Assembly (NCBI GenBank): GCA_015059015.1
Contig: SVBG01000010.1
Span: forward strand, 1-64,000
DNA from: Erysipelotrichaceae bacterium
GTDB taxonomy: Bacteria; Bacillota_I; Bacilli_A; ML615J-28; CAG-313
Reading direction: 5' to 3'
Length of the DNA stretch: 64,000 bases
The translations under genes and the position numbers were made by a program. A model generated the notes under the pieces. That model saw nothing but the letters and a program-made list of their open reading frames with translations, searched no databases and had not been told where the DNA came from. This document shows, piece after piece, positions 48,568 through 57,943 of this stretch (its first letter is position 1; the number at the start of each line of letters is the position of its first letter).

Positions 48568-49454
48568 TGAAATTGATTGTAGAATTATCAAATAAAAATT
48601 TAATAAAAAAATATTTAAAATTTAATTTAGTAAGTTATTTAGTAATAGGATATGAGGGCCTATCGTTTAATTCTTATGCTAAATTTAATGTTGAAGAAAT
48701 AATTGAAATTTATAATTTATTAAAAAATACAAACGTTAAGCTAATTTTAAATGCTGAAAGATTATTTGCTGATAATGAATTAAAAGAGTTAGATAAACTA
48801 ATTGATAAAGGCTTTTTTAATTACTTTGAATATATTACTTATTCTGATTTTGGATTAAAAATATATTTAGAAAATAATGATGTCAATATTAAATATATTT
48901 TTAGAGCATCAACATATCTTACTAATAGCTGTGATGTAAATGAGTATAATTTAATAAATGATTATGTTGTTTTATCTAGCGAAATTTCAAGTGAAGAATT
49001 AATAGAGTTATCAAAAAATCTTAATAGACCAGCAATTGTAGACTTATTTGGTAAGTCAGCCTGCTTTTATTCAAGACGACCTCTATTAACTAATTATTTT
49101 AAATATCGTGAGTTGCCTAATGATCCAAAAAAAGATAATTATTTTGTTGTTGAAGAATTAAGAAACGATTATTTAAGTATTGTTGAAAATGAAATAGGAA
49201 CAATTATCTTAGAACCAAAGTTTCATATGCTTGCAGAAGAAGTTTTGAAGGTAGAAAATATTGAATTTGGAATGATAAGTTTTAATAAAATTACGCAAAA
49301 AAATATGATTTCAATTGTTAATGCATATAATAATCTATTAACTACTTTTAATCTCGAAATCTTTTATAAAATATTAAATGAGACAAATATTGGATATTAT
49401 AAAGGTGCATATAATATTAAATCAGTTTTATTAAAAGGAGGATGTAATGAATAA
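48567..49454 (+). CDS. YrrN-like (TrhP1-type) U32-family tRNA hydroxylation protein
   Basis: This 295-aa protein occupies the yrrN position between TrmR and the larger U32 protein. It is a TIM-barrel-like chain with G-Y-E-G-L-S-F-N-S and L-I-L-N-A-E-R-L-F blocks but without the cysteine cluster of its neighbour. In the known pathway YrrN and YrrO act together in prephenate-dependent hydroxylation of wobble uridine. It overlaps both neighbours by 1 and 8 bp. Confidence 0.72.
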   Translation: MKLIVELSNKNLIKKYLKFNLVSYLVIGYEGLSFNSYAKFNVEEIIEIYNLLKNTNVKLILNAERLFADNELKELDKLIDKGFFNYFEYITYSDFGLKIYLENNDVNIKYIFRASTYLTNSCDVNEYNLINDYVVLSSEISSEELIELSKNLNRPAIVDLFGKSACFYSRRPLLTNYFKYRELPNDPKKDNYFVVEELRNDYLSIVENEIGTIILEPKFHMLAEEVLKVENIEFGMISFNKITQKNMISIVNAYNNLLTTFNLEIFYKILNETNIGYYKGAYNIKSVLLKGGCNE

Positions 49455-50646
49455 AATAGAATTACTTGCTCCTGCTGGGAATTTAGAAAAAGCAAAAATA
49501 GCACTTTTATATGGTGCGGATGCTGTTTATGTTGGTGGAAAACAGTTTAGTTTACGTGCTCGTGCATCGAACTTCACAATTGATGATATTAAAGAGTTAT
49601 GTATTTTTTCTAAAAGTTTAAATAAAAAAGTTTATGTTACGATGAATATAATTCCACATAATGAAGATTTGGCTAATTTAGAGGAATATTTAAAACAATT
49701 AGAAGAATGTGGTGTTAATGCAATTATAACTTCAAGTCTTTATATTATAAAGACTTGTGAGAAAGTGGCGCCTAATATTGAAAGGCATGTTTCTACACAA
49801 ATGTCAATTACTAATTCAAATACAATTAATCATTGGAAAAAAATGAATGTCACAAGAGTTGTACTAGCACGTGAAAATACGTTATGTGAAATTGAAGAGA
49901 TTGCTGTAAATTCCGATTTAGAACTTGAAGTATTTATTCATGGTGGAATGTGTTCTAGTTATTCAGGTCGTTGTGTATTAAGTAATCATATGACAGAAAG
50001 AGATGCTAATCGTGGTGGGTGTGCTCATTCGTGTAGATGGAATTATAATTTATATGATGGAAGAAGAAAGATTACTAAAAAAGGTGAATTTTATAATATT
50101 GGTTCAAAAGATTTAATGGCTGTCAGATTTATTCCAAAGTTAATTGATTTAAACATTGCATCACTTAAAATTGAAGGTCGCATGAAATCTACATATTACT
50201 TAGCGACTGTAGTAGGTTGTTATAGAAAACTAATAGATTTATATTATAAAAATCATAATATAACTGAAGAAGAATTTAAATGGTTTGAAAAAGAAATTTC
50301 TAAAGCAGAAAATAGACTTACATCTATCGGTTTTTATAAGGGAATACCTTCGGTCAATGAACAATTATATGATACAAGATGTGAACAACCAACTCAAGAA
50401 TATATTGGTTATGTACTTGACTATAGTGATGGTATAGCTACTATTGAACAAAGAAATTATTTTTGTGTTGGAGACTTAGTTGAGGCTTTTGGACCAAATA
50501 TTGAAACTACACAGTTTGTTATTGAAAAATTAATTGATTGTGAAACTAATGAGTTAGAAACGGTTGCACGTCATCCATTACAAAAATTTTATATTAACAC
50601 ACCAATAAAATTATCTAAACATGATATGCTTAGAAAAGTAAAGTAA
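49447..50646 (+). CDS. YrrO-like (TrhP2-type) peptidase U32-family tRNA hydroxylation protein
   Basis: This 399-aa protein has the U32 signature E-V-F-I-H-G-G-M-C-S-S-Y-S-G-R-C (~159-174), followed by R-G-G-C-A-H-S-C-R-W (~187-196). Its four or more Cys probably ligate an Fe-S cluster. It begins L-L-A-P-A-G-N-L-E-K-A with D-A-V-Y-V-G-G, typical of the family. It likely hydroxylates U34 of tRNA together with YrrN. AAAGGAGG precedes ATG 49447. Confidence 0.85.
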   Translation: MNKIELLAPAGNLEKAKIALLYGADAVYVGGKQFSLRARASNFTIDDIKELCIFSKSLNKKVYVTMNIIPHNEDLANLEEYLKQLEECGVNAIITSSLYIIKTCEKVAPNIERHVSTQMSITNSNTINHWKKMNVTRVVLARENTLCEIEEIAVNSDLELEVFIHGGMCSSYSGRCVLSNHMTERDANRGGCAHSCRWNYNLYDGRRKITKKGEFYNIGSKDLMAVRFIPKLIDLNIASLKIEGRMKSTYYLATVVGCYRKLIDLYYKNHNITEEEFKWFEKEISKAENRLTSIGFYKGIPSVNEQLYDTRCEQPTQEYIGYVLDYSDGIATIEQRNYFCVGDLVEAFGPNIETTQFVIEKLIDCETNELETVARHPLQKFYINTPIKLSKHDMLRKVK

Positions 50647-50719
50647 AAAATACTTGCAAAGATTATAAAAATTTGATATAATTAAATAGAATTTTTTAAA
50701 TAGAAAAGAGGAATTTAAA

Positions 50720-51217
50720 ATGGCTCAAGAACATTTAATAACACAAGAGGGTTATAACGCCTTACTGGAAAAATTAAAGGAATTAAAAAGATTACAAGCT
50801 GAAAATCTAATTGCAATCCAAGATGCTAGAGGACAAGGGGACTTATCAGAAAATGCTGACTGGTCTGCTGCAAGAGAACAACAAGCTAAACTTGCTGCTG
50901 AAATTGCTGAATTAGAAGCTAATATTCGTAATGCGAAAATCATTGATTCTGAAAAAGTAAGTGAAACATCAAATTTAGGTAAATTTGTAACTGTACAATT
51001 TTTGGAAGATGATGAAAATGAACAAGTTACATATCAAATTGTTGGTACTGTTGAAGCTGATCCAATCAATGGAAAAATTTCTGCAGATTGTCCACTTGGT
51101 CGTGCTATTTTAACTGCAAAACCTGGCGATATTGTTACAGTAAGAACTGAAGACGGTGATCGTTTTGATGTTAAACTTGCAAAAGTATCTGTAAAAAAAC
51201 CTGCAAATAAAAAATAA
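50720..51217 (+). CDS. greA: Transcription elongation factor GreA
   Basis: This 165-aa protein has the GreA N-terminal coiled coil (G-Y-N-A-L-L-E-K-L-K-E-L, then the D-x-S-E-N-A-D-W-x-A-A-R-E tip) and the C-terminal domain ending with S-P-x-G-x-A-type S-A-D-C-P-L-G-R-A-I-L. It rescues backtracked RNA polymerase. The synteny with yrrM-N-O is as in Bacillus. It has its own promoter (TATAAT about 50677) and AGAGGA before the start. Confidence 0.92.
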   Translation: MAQEHLITQEGYNALLEKLKELKRLQAENLIAIQDARGQGDLSENADWSAAREQQAKLAAEIAELEANIRNAKIIDSEKVSETSNLGKFVTVQFLEDDENEQVTYQIVGTVEADPINGKISADCPLGRAILTAKPGDIVTVRTEDGDRFDVKLAKVSVKKPANKK

Positions 51218-51224
51218 TATAATA

Positions 51225-51941
51225 ATGAAACAAAATATTATAGCTATTATTTGTGCAATGGATCTTGAATTAGATGGATATAAAAAGATTCTTAGTAATT
51301 TATCTTCTGAAGTAATAATAGGACATGAATTTTTAATTGGTGACTATTTAAATAATAAACTTGTTATCACTAAGTGTGGAATAGGTAAAGTTAATGCTGC
51401 CGCAATAACTTTATTAATGATTGAACATTATAATCCGGACTTATTAATTAATTCTGGTATTGCAGGCGGATATGCTAGATGTCTTAAGACACTTGATGTT
51501 GTTATTGCAGAAAAAGTTGTTTATTCTGATGTTGATATGACTACGGATGCCTTTACTAATTTAAGATATGGTCAATTACAAGATTTTCCATTAACATTTG
51601 ACTCAAATAAGCAAATATTAGATAAAGTAAAAAAATTAAAACTAAATAATAATATTTATTTTGGAACAATTATGACAGGTGATCAATTTGTTACAGATTA
51701 TGATAAAACAGATAATATAGTTTCTAATTACTTTGGTGATTTAAATGTTTTAGCATGTGATATGGAATCTTGTGCAATTGCTCATGTATGTTATTTAACG
51801 AATACAAGATTCATTATTGTTAGATCTATTTCTGACTTGATTGGGTCTAGTGATGCATTTGATTATCAAACATTTGCGCCGGTTGCAGCTTCTAACGCTA
51901 CTCAAATAGTTAATTATATATTAAAAGAAATAGAAATTTAA
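51225..51941 (+). CDS. mtnN: 5'-methylthioadenosine/S-adenosylhomocysteine nucleosidase
   Basis: This 238-aa protein has the PNP-like fold: G-I-G-K-V-N-A-A, N-S-G-I-A-G-G (~75-81), D-M-E-S-C-A-I-A-H-V (~179-188, catalytic Glu in the MES-type block) and V-R-S-I-S-D-L. It removes adenine from SAH and MTA, recycling the by-product of TrmR and other methyltransferases. It lies 7 bp after greA. Confidence 0.9.
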   Translation: MKQNIIAIICAMDLELDGYKKILSNLSSEVIIGHEFLIGDYLNNKLVITKCGIGKVNAAAITLLMIEHYNPDLLINSGIAGGYARCLKTLDVVIAEKVVYSDVDMTTDAFTNLRYGQLQDFPLTFDSNKQILDKVKKLKLNNNIYFGTIMTGDQFVTDYDKTDNIVSNYFGDLNVLACDMESCAIAHVCYLTNTRFIIVRSISDLIGSSDAFDYQTFAPVAASNATQIVNYILKEIEI

Positions 51942-51956
51942 AATTATTTAGCATAA

Positions 51957-51992
51957 TAAAAATGGTTCTAATACATAGAACCATTTTTATTA
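51957..51992 (+). terminator. Rho-independent terminator
   Basis: AAATGGTTCTA pairs with TAGAACCATTT around ATACA, followed by TTAT. It ends the greA-mtnN unit. Confidence 0.75.
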
Positions 51993-52040
51993 TATCTTTT
52001 AAATTATAGAGATAATTTAAAAAATAATAAATTAATAGCA

Positions 52041-52071
52041 TAAAAAAACGTTAGCGAAAAATTGCTAACGT
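52041..52071 (-). terminator. Terminator of the tcdA-like gene
   Basis: ACGTTAGC (52048-52055) and GCTAACGT (52064-52071) pair, with seven T on the minus strand. The stop codon (52065-52067) lies inside the stem. Confidence 0.75.
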
Positions 52072-52793
52072 GTTATTAATTCTAATATAATATATCTTGA
52101 TATTAATAGTCCAGCTATGCTTGGGACAAATGATATACTTCCTGGAATTTGATGCTTAATGAAGTTTTCTTCGTTAAGTAATTTTTGTTCTAAAATAGAA
52201 GTGGATAAATCAATTGGAAGTTCTGTAGAAAATAAAACTGGAATATGTAAGATATTTCTTTTCTTTAGTTCATAACGCATAACTTTTGCTAAGGGACAAG
52301 TATGGGTTTTAGAAATATCAACGATTTGGAATTTTGTTGGATCTAGTTTGTTACCTGTTCCCATTGAACTAATTATTGGAATGTTTAGTTGTTTTGCTTT
52401 TTCAATGATTGCTATTTTACCTGAAATGGTATCTATACAATCAACTATAAAGTCAATGTTTTCAAAACTTATGTTGTTGATAGTTTCTGGTAAAACAAAT
52501 GTTTCGTAAGTTATAACATTTGCATCTGGATTTATAGTTAAGATTCTTTCTTTTGTAACTGTTGTTTTTAATTTACCTACTGTTGAAATAGTAGCAATAA
52601 TTTGTCTATTGATGTTTGATTTGCTAACTGTATCATTGTCTATAAGTACAAAGTTTTTAATACCGGTTCTAACTAACCCTTCTACTACATAACTACCTAC
52701 ACCACCAAGACCAAAAATCATTACTGTTTTAGTGTTTAATAATTCAATGTTCCCTTCACCTAATAATAAAGCAGATCTGATAAATTTATCCAT
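52065..52793 (-). CDS. tcdA: tRNA threonylcarbamoyladenosine dehydratase TcdA (ThiF/E1-like)
   Basis: I start at ATG 52793 (242 aa) because GGAGG lies before it; the TTG at 52808 would include that site. It has the E1-like ATP site G-L-G-G-V-G-S-Y-V (~28-36), D-N-D-T-V-x-x-S-N-I-N-R-Q (~53-65) and D-C-I-D-T (~116-120). It cyclises t6A37 to ct6A in tRNA at the cost of ATP, usually with CsdL-type sulfur partners. It is monocistronic on the minus strand. Confidence 0.88.
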   Translation of the reverse strand: MDKFIRSALLLGEGNIELLNTKTVMIFGLGGVGSYVVEGLVRTGIKNFVLIDNDTVSKSNINRQIIATISTVGKLKTTVTKERILTINPDANVITYETFVLPETINNISFENIDFIVDCIDTISGKIAIIEKAKQLNIPIISSMGTGNKLDPTKFQIVDISKTHTCPLAKVMRYELKKRNILHIPVLFSTELPIDLSTSILEQKLLNEENFIKHQIPGSISFVPSIAGLLISRYIILELITR

Positions 52794-52838
52794 AAAGAAA
52801 TCCTCCAACCATATTATACTAAAAAGTGTTAAAATTTG

Positions 52839-53510
52839 CTAATCTTTTAGTTTTAAATATAATTTAGTTAATGCTCTTTTTTCTATTCTTGATACATAAC
52901 TACGTGATATTCCCATAGATTTTGCAATATCTCGTTGTGTTTCTACTTGATAGTTGTTTAAACCGAATCTTCTAGAAATTATTTCTAATTCTTGTGGGTT
53001 TAGTTCAGTAAGGGCTTGTCTTAGTTTTTCATAATGCTCTAATTTGATTAATTCATCAGTCATGGATGGACTTGGATCGATTATTACATCACAAATTTTA
53101 ATTTCATTTCCTTCTTTATCTTCACCAATTGGAGTGTATAGAGATATTGTATCTTTATATTTTTTTATATTTCTTAAGTGCATTAAGATTTCATTTTCAA
53201 TGCAACGAGAAGCATATGTTGCAAGTCTTACATTAGATTCAAAATTATATGAATCTACTGCTTTAATTAAACCAAATGTCCCAATTGATAATAAATCATC
53301 TTTTTCTACTTTTGTATTTTCAAATTTTTTTACGATGTGAGCTACAAGTCTTAAATTATGTTCAATTAGAACATTTCTTGCATTTATATCTTTATTTTTC
53401 CATTTTTCTAAATATTCTTTTTCCTCACATTCTGATAAAACTTCGGGAAAATTTGCTTGATTCATTGAACCAAGAAGTGGAAATAAAAACAATGTTAATA
53501 AGTTAAACAT
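52839..53510 (-). CDS. SigK-like sporulation sigma factor
   Basis: This 223-aa sigma-70 family protein has region 2 (N-L-R-L-V-A-H-I-V-K-K-F ... D-L-L-S-I-G-T-F-G-L-I-K-A-V ... L-A-T-Y-A-S-R-C-I-E-N-E-I-L-M) and region 4 (R-D-I-A-K-S-M-G-I-S-R-S-Y-V-S-R-I-E-K-R-A). The P-I-G-x-D-K-E-G-N-E-I block is typical of SigK/SigE. The first ~20 residues are hydrophobic (M-F-N-L-L-T-L-F-L-F-P-L-L-G), matching the membrane-tethering pro-sequence of pro-SigK. The gene is not interrupted by a skin-type element. Whether the organism still sporulates cannot be told from this window. Confidence 0.85.
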   Translation of the reverse strand: MFNLLTLFLFPLLGSMNQANFPEVLSECEEKEYLEKWKNKDINARNVLIEHNLRLVAHIVKKFENTKVEKDDLLSIGTFGLIKAVDSYNFESNVRLATYASRCIENEILMHLRNIKKYKDTISLYTPIGEDKEGNEIKICDVIIDPSPSMTDELIKLEHYEKLRQALTELNPQELEIISRRFGLNNYQVETQRDIAKSMGISRSYVSRIEKRALTKLYLKLKD

Positions 53511-53610
53511 AAAATTCCTTTCTTAAAATCAGCGTAATTAGTGAAATGATAGACAAATAATGTTTTTTTTAGTATAATATATTTGATTGTTTATTTATGA
53601 GGTGACAATA

Positions 53611-54168
53611 TTGTCTAAATATATTCCAACTAAACTAGCTAAATCCATTTATGATATAGACTACAATGAATTATATGCAAATGGCAAAAGAATCATACTT
53701 TTTGATTTGGATAATACACTTATATCATATTATGAAAATAGGCCTAATGATAAATTAATAGAATTTGGTAATTGGCTTTTATCAATTGGTTTTAAAGTTT
53801 ATGTGCTTAGTAACAATAAAGGAAAAAGAATTAATTTATTTATGGAGACTTTTCCTGCGACAGGTTCTGGTAATTTAATGAAAAAACCTTTTGCACATAA
53901 AGTGAAGAAGTTTCTTAAAAATAATAATATTAATGATTATAATGAAATTATAATGATTGGTGATCAACTTGTAACAGATATTCTATGTGCCAATAATGTT
54001 GGGGTTGAATCAATATTAATAAAATCTATTTCAAGAGAAAGTGAAAAACTATATACTATTGTTAATAGATGGAGAGAACCTTATATCGTAAAACGTATTG
54101 CAAGAAAAAATCCTGAATATGCTGCACAAATCTATGAAATAATTAAAAAGGAGAAAAATCATGGCTAA
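53611..54168 (+). CDS. yqeG: YqeG-type HAD-IIIA phosphatase
   Basis: I start at TTG 53611 (185 aa) since GAGGTGA sits just before it. The HAD motif I is L-F-D-L-D-N-T-L (residues ~32-39); later I-G-D-Q-L-V-T-D-I (~119-127) provides motif IV. It belongs to the YqeG family, always next to the ribosome-assembly GTPase YqeH as here (8-bp overlap). Confidence 0.85.
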   Translation: MSKYIPTKLAKSIYDIDYNELYANGKRIILFDLDNTLISYYENRPNDKLIEFGNWLLSIGFKVYVLSNNKGKRINLFMETFPATGSGNLMKKPFAHKVKKFLKNNNINDYNEIIMIGDQLVTDILCANNVGVESILIKSISRESEKLYTIVNRWREPYIVKRIARKNPEYAAQIYEIIKKEKNHG

Positions 54169-55312
54169 ATGTATAGGTTGCGGAATTAAATTACAAACAC
54201 ATGATGAATCTTTACCTGGTTATGTTCCACTGCTTGTTAGTGCTGATTTAGGAGATAATGTTTATTGTAAGCGTTGCTATCAAATTATTCATAATGGAAA
54301 AAAATATGATCCAGAAATTTCTGATAATGACTACTATAAAAAAATAAGTGTTATTAAAGAACAAAAAGCAATCATTGTGTTGATGATTGATATTATGGAT
54401 ATTTATGGCGGATTTATCCCAAATCTACATGAGTATATCGGTGATAATAAAGTAATAATCGTTGTAAATAAAGTTGATATTATGCCAAAAGACGTACATC
54501 TTAAAAAAATCGAAGAGCGTATTAGAGGCATTGCAGCAAAAGAAAAACTTGATGTTTTAAGTGTAATTATGATTTCTGCTAAAAAGAAACAAAATATCGA
54601 AAGTGTATTAAATAAAATATTTAAAATTAAAGATAATGCACTTAAAAAATCTAAGTCTTATCGTGAAAGACGCTTAAATAAAATTCGTGATTGCTATATT
54701 TTAGGATGTGCTAGTGTTGGTAAGTCAACATTTATTAATGCTATTAAAGAAAAATATTTAGATGATAAGAAATTAATTACTACAAGTGATCAATTCCAAA
54801 CAACAATGGATTTTATTAAAGTTTATATTGATGATGATAATTATATTATTGATACACCTGGACTTATAAATTATCGTTCTTTTGGTGCTTATTTAGATTA
54901 TGAATCAATGAAAGTATTAACACCAAAAAGTTATTTAAAACCTAAAACTTATCAACTTAATCCTGATCAAACAATTTTTATGGGTGCTTTAGCAAGACTA
55001 GATTTTGTAAAAGGTGATAAAATTAATGTAAGTTTTTATACATCTAATGATTTATATATTCATCGTACTAAAACTATTAATGCAGATAATATTTCTGATG
55101 CACAAAAACTAAAGTTATTAGTTCCACCACATAATGAAAAAGAACTAGAGAGATTAAGCGAAACAAAAGAAGTGATGTTTAATATAGAAAGCGGAGCTTA
55201 TGATTTATTAATAAGTGGTTTAGGATTTGTTCATGTTGTTGGATCTAATATTGCATTGAAAGTTCAAGTTCATAAAAATATTGATGTTAGACTTGTTGAA
55301 ACTTTTATATAA
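54161..55312 (+). CDS. yqeH: Ribosome biogenesis GTPase YqeH
   Basis: This 383-aa circularly permuted GTPase has an N-terminal zinc finger (C-I-G-C-G ... Y-C-K-R-C), G4 N-K-V-D (~102-105), S-A-K (~142), then G1 G-C-A-S-V-G-K-S-T (~181-189) and G3 D-T-P-G (~223-226). The C-terminal beta domain binds RNA. It is needed for 30S subunit maturation. AAGGAG precedes the start. Confidence 0.92.
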   Translation: MAKCIGCGIKLQTHDESLPGYVPLLVSADLGDNVYCKRCYQIIHNGKKYDPEISDNDYYKKISVIKEQKAIIVLMIDIMDIYGGFIPNLHEYIGDNKVIIVVNKVDIMPKDVHLKKIEERIRGIAAKEKLDVLSVIMISAKKKQNIESVLNKIFKIKDNALKKSKSYRERRLNKIRDCYILGCASVGKSTFINAIKEKYLDDKKLITTSDQFQTTMDFIKVYIDDDNYIIDTPGLINYRSFGAYLDYESMKVLTPKSYLKPKTYQLNPDQTIFMGALARLDFVKGDKINVSFYTSNDLYIHRTKTINADNISDAQKLKLLVPPHNEKELERLSETKEVMFNIESGAYDLLISGLGFVHVVGSNIALKVQVHKNIDVRLVETFI

Positions 55313-55334
55313 TATAAGGTGAAAATATACTTAT

Positions 55335-55934
55335 ATGATGGAAAAATATGATTATTTAAAAGAAAAGTTAAAAAAGTCAATGACAATTAATGGAGTTGTT
55401 CAAAAAAGATATTATCATTCGTTAGAAGTAGCAAAAAAGGCATTAGAACTTAATGAAAGATTAAACCTTGGTTTAAACCCTGATAAAGTTTATCTTGCAG
55501 GACTTTTACATGATGCTGCAAAATTAAAAAGTGATGAATATTTGTGGAGTATAATTGAAAAAGACTTTCCTAATGACCTAGATAAATTTAAAAATTCAAA
55601 ACCAATTTGGCATAGTCTTGCGGGTCCTTTTGTAGTTAAGAATGAATATCAAATCGATGATGAAGAAATATTATCCGCAATATGTTACCATTCAACTGGT
55701 AAAGTAAATATGTCAACCCTTGATAAAGTGTTATTTGTGGCTGATTATATTGAAGATACACGTAGTAAAGATTATACAAAAGAGGCAATTTCTGCTAGTT
55801 TTGTAAGTCTAGATAAGGCTGTTAAAATAATACTTATTCAAAAAGTTGATTTTTTAGAAAAAAGTGGTAAAATAATATGTGAATTAACATTAGATGCTTT
55901 AAAATATTATTTAGGAAATGGTGAAGAATGTTAA
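55335..55934 (+). CDS. yqeK: YqeK-type HD hydrolase (symmetrical Ap4A hydrolase)
   Basis: This 199-aa HD-domain protein has R-Y-Y-H-S-L-E-V-A first, L-H-D-A-A-K (~64-69), the H-S-L-A-G-P block and I-C-Y-H-S-T-G, then A-D-Y-I-E-D-T-R. YqeK enzymes split Ap4A into two ADP. yqeI and nadD, usually between yqeH and yqeK, are absent here. It overlaps rsfS by 7 bp. Confidence 0.88.
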   Translation: MMEKYDYLKEKLKKSMTINGVVQKRYYHSLEVAKKALELNERLNLGLNPDKVYLAGLLHDAAKLKSDEYLWSIIEKDFPNDLDKFKNSKPIWHSLAGPFVVKNEYQIDDEEILSAICYHSTGKVNMSTLDKVLFVADYIEDTRSKDYTKEAISASFVSLDKAVKIILIQKVDFLEKSGKIICELTLDALKYYLGNGEEC

Positions 55935-56233
55935 ATGAAATTTTAAAAAGTTTAGAAAAAGCAGTTGTATCTGATATTAAAGTATATGATATGAAAGAAA
56001 AAACGCCTTTTTATGATTATACTGTAATTTGTTCAGTAAATACTTCACGTCAAGGTGCAGCGGCTGTTAATTATTTAAGAGATGATGCGGAAAAATTAGG
56101 CCTATGGGTAAGAGGATATAGTTCTAACCCTGAAAGTGCTTGGTTTTTAGTTGATTTAAACGAAATTGTGGTTCACATTTTTGTTGGTGAAGAAAGAATA
56201 CGTTATAATTTAGATGGAATGTATTCTAAATAA
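55928..56233 (+). CDS. rsfS: Ribosome silencing factor RsfS
   Basis: This 101-aa protein has a conserved D-Y-x-V-I-C-S and later W-F-L-V-D-L-N-E-I-V-V-H-I-F core, typical of RsfS/YqeL. It binds L14 (uL14) to block subunit joining when nutrients are short. It is the last gene of the yqe cluster. Confidence 0.88.
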   Translation: MLNEILKSLEKAVVSDIKVYDMKEKTPFYDYTVICSVNTSRQGAAAVNYLRDDAEKLGLWVRGYSSNPESAWFLVDLNEIVVHIFVGEERIRYNLDGMYSK

Positions 56234-56301
56234 ATATATTTAATATAATAAAATATCAAGTTTTGTTAAAAGATTCATATAATTAGATTAGGAGTGATAA
56301 A

Positions 56302-56568
56302 ATGAAATTATCTGAACTATCTAATAAAGATGTTATAAGAGATGAAGATGGTACAAAACTTGGTAAAATTCAAGATGTTACAATTGATACTGCAACTGGT
56401 AGAATAATCAGTATTCATATTAATAATGGTTTTAGATTAAGTGGAATATTTTCAAGCAATGATGAAGTACTTGTTCCTTGGAATAAAATCGTTAAAATTG
56501 GCAGTGACGTAATTATCGTAGAAACAGTTCATAAAATTAATAATATGGAAATAAAGAACAATACCTAG
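56302..56568 (+). CDS. YlmC/YmxH-type PRC-barrel protein
   Basis: This 88-aa protein is a PRC-barrel: M-K-L-S-E-L-S, then D-G-T-K-L-G-K-I-Q-D-V-T-I-D, G-R-I-I-S-I-H-I and V-P-W-N-K-I-V-K-I-G-S-D-V-I-I-V. It is a family often found in spore-formers, role unclear. AGGAGTGAT precedes ATG 56302 and the ROK gene follows after 14 bp. Confidence 0.78.
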   Translation: MKLSELSNKDVIRDEDGTKLGKIQDVTIDTATGRIISIHINNGFRLSGIFSSNDEVLVPWNKIVKIGSDVIIVETVHKINNMEIKNNT

Positions 56569-56582
56569 GAGGAAAAAGAGTT

Positions 56583-57932
56583 ATGAAAAGTTATGTTCCA
56601 AGTTTAGAAAAAGATTTTAGACCAATGATTATTGAACTTCGTAAGTTCAAAGAAAAAGGTACTGTCCCTTTTGCAATCTGTGTAGAACGTCAAAGTGGTT
56701 ATAAATATCGTTATGATTTAAACGTTTTACCAGGTAAAAATGCAGAAAATGAAGAAATGATTGAAAGAGTAATTAAGAGTATTCTTTGGATAGTTGGTGG
56801 CTTTAAAATTTATCTTGGTGGTAATGACGAATTAGTTAAAGCAATGCAAGAAGTGTTCTCATATAATGGTTCACGTAAATTTGACGTTGAATTTATGGAA
56901 AGAGTTTATAAACAAAAATTTGAAGTAGTTGCATGTAGTTATGAAAATGTTCCTGCATCTGTTGAAGCTTCTATTCCTGCTGGTGGACATTTAGAAGGTA
57001 ACCGTATTGGTTTTGACGCAGGTGGATCAGATAGAAAAGTATCAGCTGTTGTTAATGGTGAAGTTATCCACTCAGAAGAAGTTGTTTGGTTCCCTAAAAT
57101 TAACGAAGATCCAGAATATCATTATCAAGGAATCCTAGATTCATTCCGTCGTGCTGCTGAAAAAATGCCTAGTGTTGATGCTATTGGTGTGTCAAGTGCT
57201 GGTATTTACATTGACAACGAAGTAAGAGTTGCTTCATTATTTATTAAAGTTCCTCAAGATGAGTTTGATGCAAAAGTTGTTGATATGTACATTCGTGCTG
57301 CAAAACAATATGGTGATGTACCTCTAACTGTTGCTAATGATGGTGATGTTACAGCTTTAGCTGGTTCTATGAGTTTAAAATCTGGACAAGTTTTAGGTAT
57401 CGCTATGGGTACTAGTGAAGCTGCAGGTTATGTTAATAAAGATGGTAACTTAAATGGTTGGTTATCAGAACTTGCGTTTGTACCAGTTGACTATAATAAA
57501 GGTGCTATGGTAGATGAATGGAGTGGAGACTATGGTTGTGGTGTTAAATACTTTAGCCAAGATGGTGTTATCAAACTTGCTGGTTTTGCTGGAATTGAAC
57601 TTGATGAAAACGCATCTCCTGCTGAAAAATTAAAAGTTGTTCAAGGATTAATGAAAGAACATGATCCTCGTGCAAAAGAAATTTATGAAAATATTGGTAC
57701 ATATTTAGGTTATAGTATTGCTTATTATTCAGAATTCTATGATATTAAATATTTATTATTATTAGGTCGTGTAACTAGTGGTGAAGGTGGCGACATCTTA
57801 ATTGAAAAAGCTAATGAAGTATTAAAGAATGTATTCCCTGAATATAAAGATATTAAGATCGTTACACCTGATGAATGGACTCGTCGTGTAGGTCAATCTA
57901 TCGCAGCTGCAAGTTTACCTGCTTCTAAATAA
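56583..57932 (+). CDS. ROK-family protein with unusual N-terminal domain
   Basis: This 449-aa protein has a ROK-type/BadF-like ATPase core at ~150-440: I-G-F-D-A-G-G-S-D (phosphate 1), V-D-A-I-G-V-S-S-A-G, V-A-N-D-G-D-V-T-A-L-A (catalytic D region, ~257-267), and L-G-I-A-M-G-T-S-E-A-A-G-Y (phosphate 2). The ROK zinc motif C-x-C-G-x-x-G-C-x-E is not present, and the first ~145 residues are an extra domain. It is possibly a sugar kinase or a non-catalytic relative. Optimal codon use suggests high expression. Confidence 0.68.
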   Translation: MKSYVPSLEKDFRPMIIELRKFKEKGTVPFAICVERQSGYKYRYDLNVLPGKNAENEEMIERVIKSILWIVGGFKIYLGGNDELVKAMQEVFSYNGSRKFDVEFMERVYKQKFEVVACSYENVPASVEASIPAGGHLEGNRIGFDAGGSDRKVSAVVNGEVIHSEEVVWFPKINEDPEYHYQGILDSFRRAAEKMPSVDAIGVSSAGIYIDNEVRVASLFIKVPQDEFDAKVVDMYIRAAKQYGDVPLTVANDGDVTALAGSMSLKSGQVLGIAMGTSEAAGYVNKDGNLNGWLSELAFVPVDYNKGAMVDEWSGDYGCGVKYFSQDGVIKLAGFAGIELDENASPAEKLKVVQGLMKEHDPRAKEIYENIGTYLGYSIAYYSEFYDIKYLLLLGRVTSGEGGDILIEKANEVLKNVFPEYKDIKIVTPDEWTRRVGQSIAAASLPASK

Positions 57933-57943
57933 CATAATTATTA

